A DNA stretch of 64,000 nt, taken from contig JAJTWZ010000001.1 of assembly GCA_021463145.1 (NCBI GenBank), positions 1 through 64,000 of the forward strand. The letters run 5' to 3'. A model generated the notes under the pieces. It did not search any database. It worked only from the letters and a program-made list of their open reading frames with translations, and was not told the origin of the DNA. Shown here one piece after another: positions 62,622 through 64,000 of this stretch; the first letter of the stretch is position 1; each line of letters opens with the position of its first letter. The position numbers and the translations under genes are program-made. This stretch comes from Blastocatellia bacterium. GTDB lineage: Bacteria; Acidobacteriota; Blastocatellia; UBA7656; JADIYM01.

Positions 62622-64000
62622 ATGCTCCAACCTGTGATCGTTCGCCTGATCGACCGATATCTCGTTCGCGAGATCCTGCCTTACGTCGTGCTGACGCTCG
62701 TCCTCATGACGTCTGTCATCTTTCTGCATCAGGCGAACCGCTTCTCCGAGCTCTTCATTGTCTTTACCAGATCGGGACTGCCGACTGGTCCGCTTCTCGG
62801 TCTGCTTGCATCGATCCTGCCTACGATCCTCGTCTACACGATGCCGATTGCGTTGCTTGTCGGCGTTCTGATGGGCCTCGGCAGACTGTCGGGCGACAAC
62901 GAGATCACAGCGATGCGCGCGAGCGGCATCAGCCGGCGGCACCTGACCTGGCCACTGCTCGCCATTGGCCTGGTTGCGGCTGGATTGATGATGTGGGTGA
63001 CGTTTTCGCTCGCCCCGGCCGCACAGCGGGTCCTCGGACAACTGAAGGAAACTCGGGGCGACCTGATCTACAAGGGTCTCGCCACGCAGGTGAAGCCCCG
63101 GGTATTCGAAGAATCGGTTCCAGGAAAGGTCTTCTTCGTCTCGGACATAGACCGTCGAACGAACGAGTGGCGCAACATCCTTATTGCCGACACGCCAGGC
63201 ACCAACGAACCGGACGACGTCACGATATACACGGCGCGCGCCGGGAGGCTGTCCTCGCCTGAACCGGGTCAGTTGCTTCCGGAGTTTCACCTCTTCGACG
63301 CCGAAGCACACAAGGTCTCGAACGTCGAAGAGCGGAATAGAGTCGAGTACGACATCGTGTCCGCCGAACGCTTGTCCATTGTGTTCAATCCTGCACCCCA
63401 GCAGGATGATCCAAATCTCGCTCCGAAGCCGCCGGCCCTGGCTGAAATGGACTTTGCGACCCTGACGGCCTACACGCCAACAGCCGAACAGAAGTACAGC
63501 TATCCGGTCGAAGTTCACAGGCGCGTCGCAGTTCCAGTGACCTGCCTCATTTTTGCCGTCATCGGCCTTGCCTTCGGAATTCACAACGTTCGTGCGGGAC
63601 GATCGTTTGGACTTGTCGTCGGACTAGTGCTCACGACCATCTTTTACGTGCTCACGCTTGGCGGCGATCAGAGTGCGCGCAGTGGCGCCATCCCGGCGTG
63701 GCTCGGCGTCTGGGCCCCGAACCTTCTGTTTGCCGGCATTGGTATCTGCGCTGCCGCAGTAAACAGGTTGCCGTCGTGGATGCTGGCTGCGAGCTGGACC
63801 ACTCGGCGGACGGAGCAGAAGGAGACGGAATCGCGGAACGTCGCACATGATCGCGGTCGTTCGGTCGGGGCGTGGCGATTTGCCGCGTCTTTTCCGCGAA
63901 TCATAGATCGGATGCTCCTCTCGGACCTCGGTACGCACGTCGCCTACGTCATCGCCGGTCTGACGGTAATATTCATCGTCTTCACGGTATTCGAACTCGT
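62622..64000 (+). CDS. LptF/LptG-family permease, probably an LptF-LptG fusion (3' end outside window)
   Basis: At least 459 aa from ATG 62622 (MLQPVIVRLIDRYLVREILPYVVLTLVLMTSVIFLHQANRFSELFI); no stop before the window edge, so it is missing from the ORF track. The first unit has six TM helices with a jellyroll-like insert (residues 130-290), and DNEITAMRASGISRRHL, a YjgP/YjgQ signature. From residue about 425 a second unit seems to start (IIDRMLLSDLGTHVAYVIAGLTVIFIVFTVFEL). LptF and LptG form the inner-membrane channel of the LPS exporter; here both halves look to be in one chain. Confidence 0.8.
   Translation, partial: MLQPVIVRLIDRYLVREILPYVVLTLVLMTSVIFLHQANRFSELFIVFTRSGLPTGPLLGLLASILPTILVYTMPIALLVGVLMGLGRLSGDNEITAMRASGISRRHLTWPLLAIGLVAAGLMMWVTFSLAPAAQRVLGQLKETRGDLIYKGLATQVKPRVFEESVPGKVFFVSDIDRRTNEWRNILIADTPGTNEPDDVTIYTARAGRLSSPEPGQLLPEFHLFDAEAHKVSNVEERNRVEYDIVSAERLSIVFNPAPQQDDPNLAPKPPALAEMDFATLTAYTPTAEQKYSYPVEVHRRVAVPVTCLIFAVIGLAFGIHNVRAGRSFGLVVGLVLTTIFYVLTLGGDQSARSGAIPAWLGVWAPNLLFAGIGICAAAVNRLPSWMLAASWTTRRTEQKETESRNVAHDRGRSVGAWRFAASFPRIIDRMLLSDLGTHVAYVIAGLTVIFIVFTVFEL

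Noticed and set aside
1-64000. CRISPR array, prophage, insertion sequence, tRNA/rRNA
   Set aside because: No direct-repeat/spacer pattern, transposase, integrase, or tRNA-like cloverleaf was found on reading both strands. The only tandem repeat is the coding one at 24741-25196.

Overview
The window is a high-GC (about 60-62%) chromosomal segment from a diderm bacterium with lipopolysaccharide (LPS). It carries Kdo and heptose genes (kdsA, waaA, lpxK, gmhA, a heptose-1-P adenylyltransferase, a heptosyltransferase) and an LptF/LptG-type exporter. Zinc-ribbon Ser/Thr kinase, a DUF6677-type membrane protein, TPR proteins, an HrcA-first dnaK operon and an EF-P with a TPGNLR loop together fit Acidobacteriota best. 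That placement is an inference from gene content, not from a marker phylogeny. I see no phage, insertion sequence, CRISPR array or tRNA; this is mostly core genome with many small operons.

Layout. 1-2.6 kb: start of an exported protein, then a minus-strand membrane protein / winged-helix regulator / DUF1611 (DgcN-like) operon. 2.7-7.9 kb: transaldolase, PLP aminotransferase, CoA-binding protein, DEDD exonuclease, RecQ. 7.9-12 kb: thiolase and 3-hydroxybutyryl-CoA dehydrogenase, a TPR protein, a cysteine-cluster protein. 12-15.5 kb (minus): secreted protein, VTT membrane protein, SpoIID protein, FliA/WhiG-type sigma factor. 15.5-17.4 kb: regulatory DNA, a small protein plus an ART-like/Nudix fusion, and a probable structured RNA gene. 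17.4-20.4 kb (minus): lpxK, waaA, efp. 20.7-25.4 kb: transpeptidase, PBP4-type carboxypeptidase, Ser/Thr kinase with a repeat tail. 25.6-31.3 kb: phytase, kdsA, M1-like pseudopeptidase, DUF4350 protein. 31.3-36.7 kb: CIRCE, hrcA, grpE, dnaK, dnaJ. 36.8-40.4 kb (minus): six-gene LPS/membrane operon. 40.6-42.2 kb: PilZ and degenerate GGDEF genes. 42.2-46.6 kb (minus): uvrA, gmhA and a conserved protein. 46.8-50.1 kb: small minus-strand gene and two MacB-type permeases. 50.1-59.2 kb (minus): Yip1 protein, OppF/OppD ATPases, RNase J, DUF885 peptidase, methylmalonyl-CoA mutase alpha, AlkB. 59.2-64 kb: sucC, an M36-like metallopeptidase, and an LptF-LptG fusion cut by the window end.

How genes work together: the envelope theme dominates. 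Kdo is made (KdsA) and attached (WaaA) to lipid A phosphorylated by LpxK; ADP-heptose is built (GmhA, HldE-type adenylyltransferase) and added by the heptosyltransferase; LptFG would export the product. The transpeptidase/DacB pair and the SpoIID protein act on peptidoglycan.

The observations I consider most worth following are (i) a minus-strand, ORF-free transcript unit at 17000-17246 with its own sigma-70-like promoter, a long-range closing stem and a rho-independent terminator, resembling a 6S-type RNA; (ii) a sigma-54-type promoter with two pairs of helically phased TGTCGG-N4-CCGACA palindromes ahead of the FliA-type sigma factor; (iii) a Nudix hydrolase fused to a degenerate KptA/Tpt1-like ART domain; and (iv) the tandem TVVGMP repeats of the Ser/Thr kinase.
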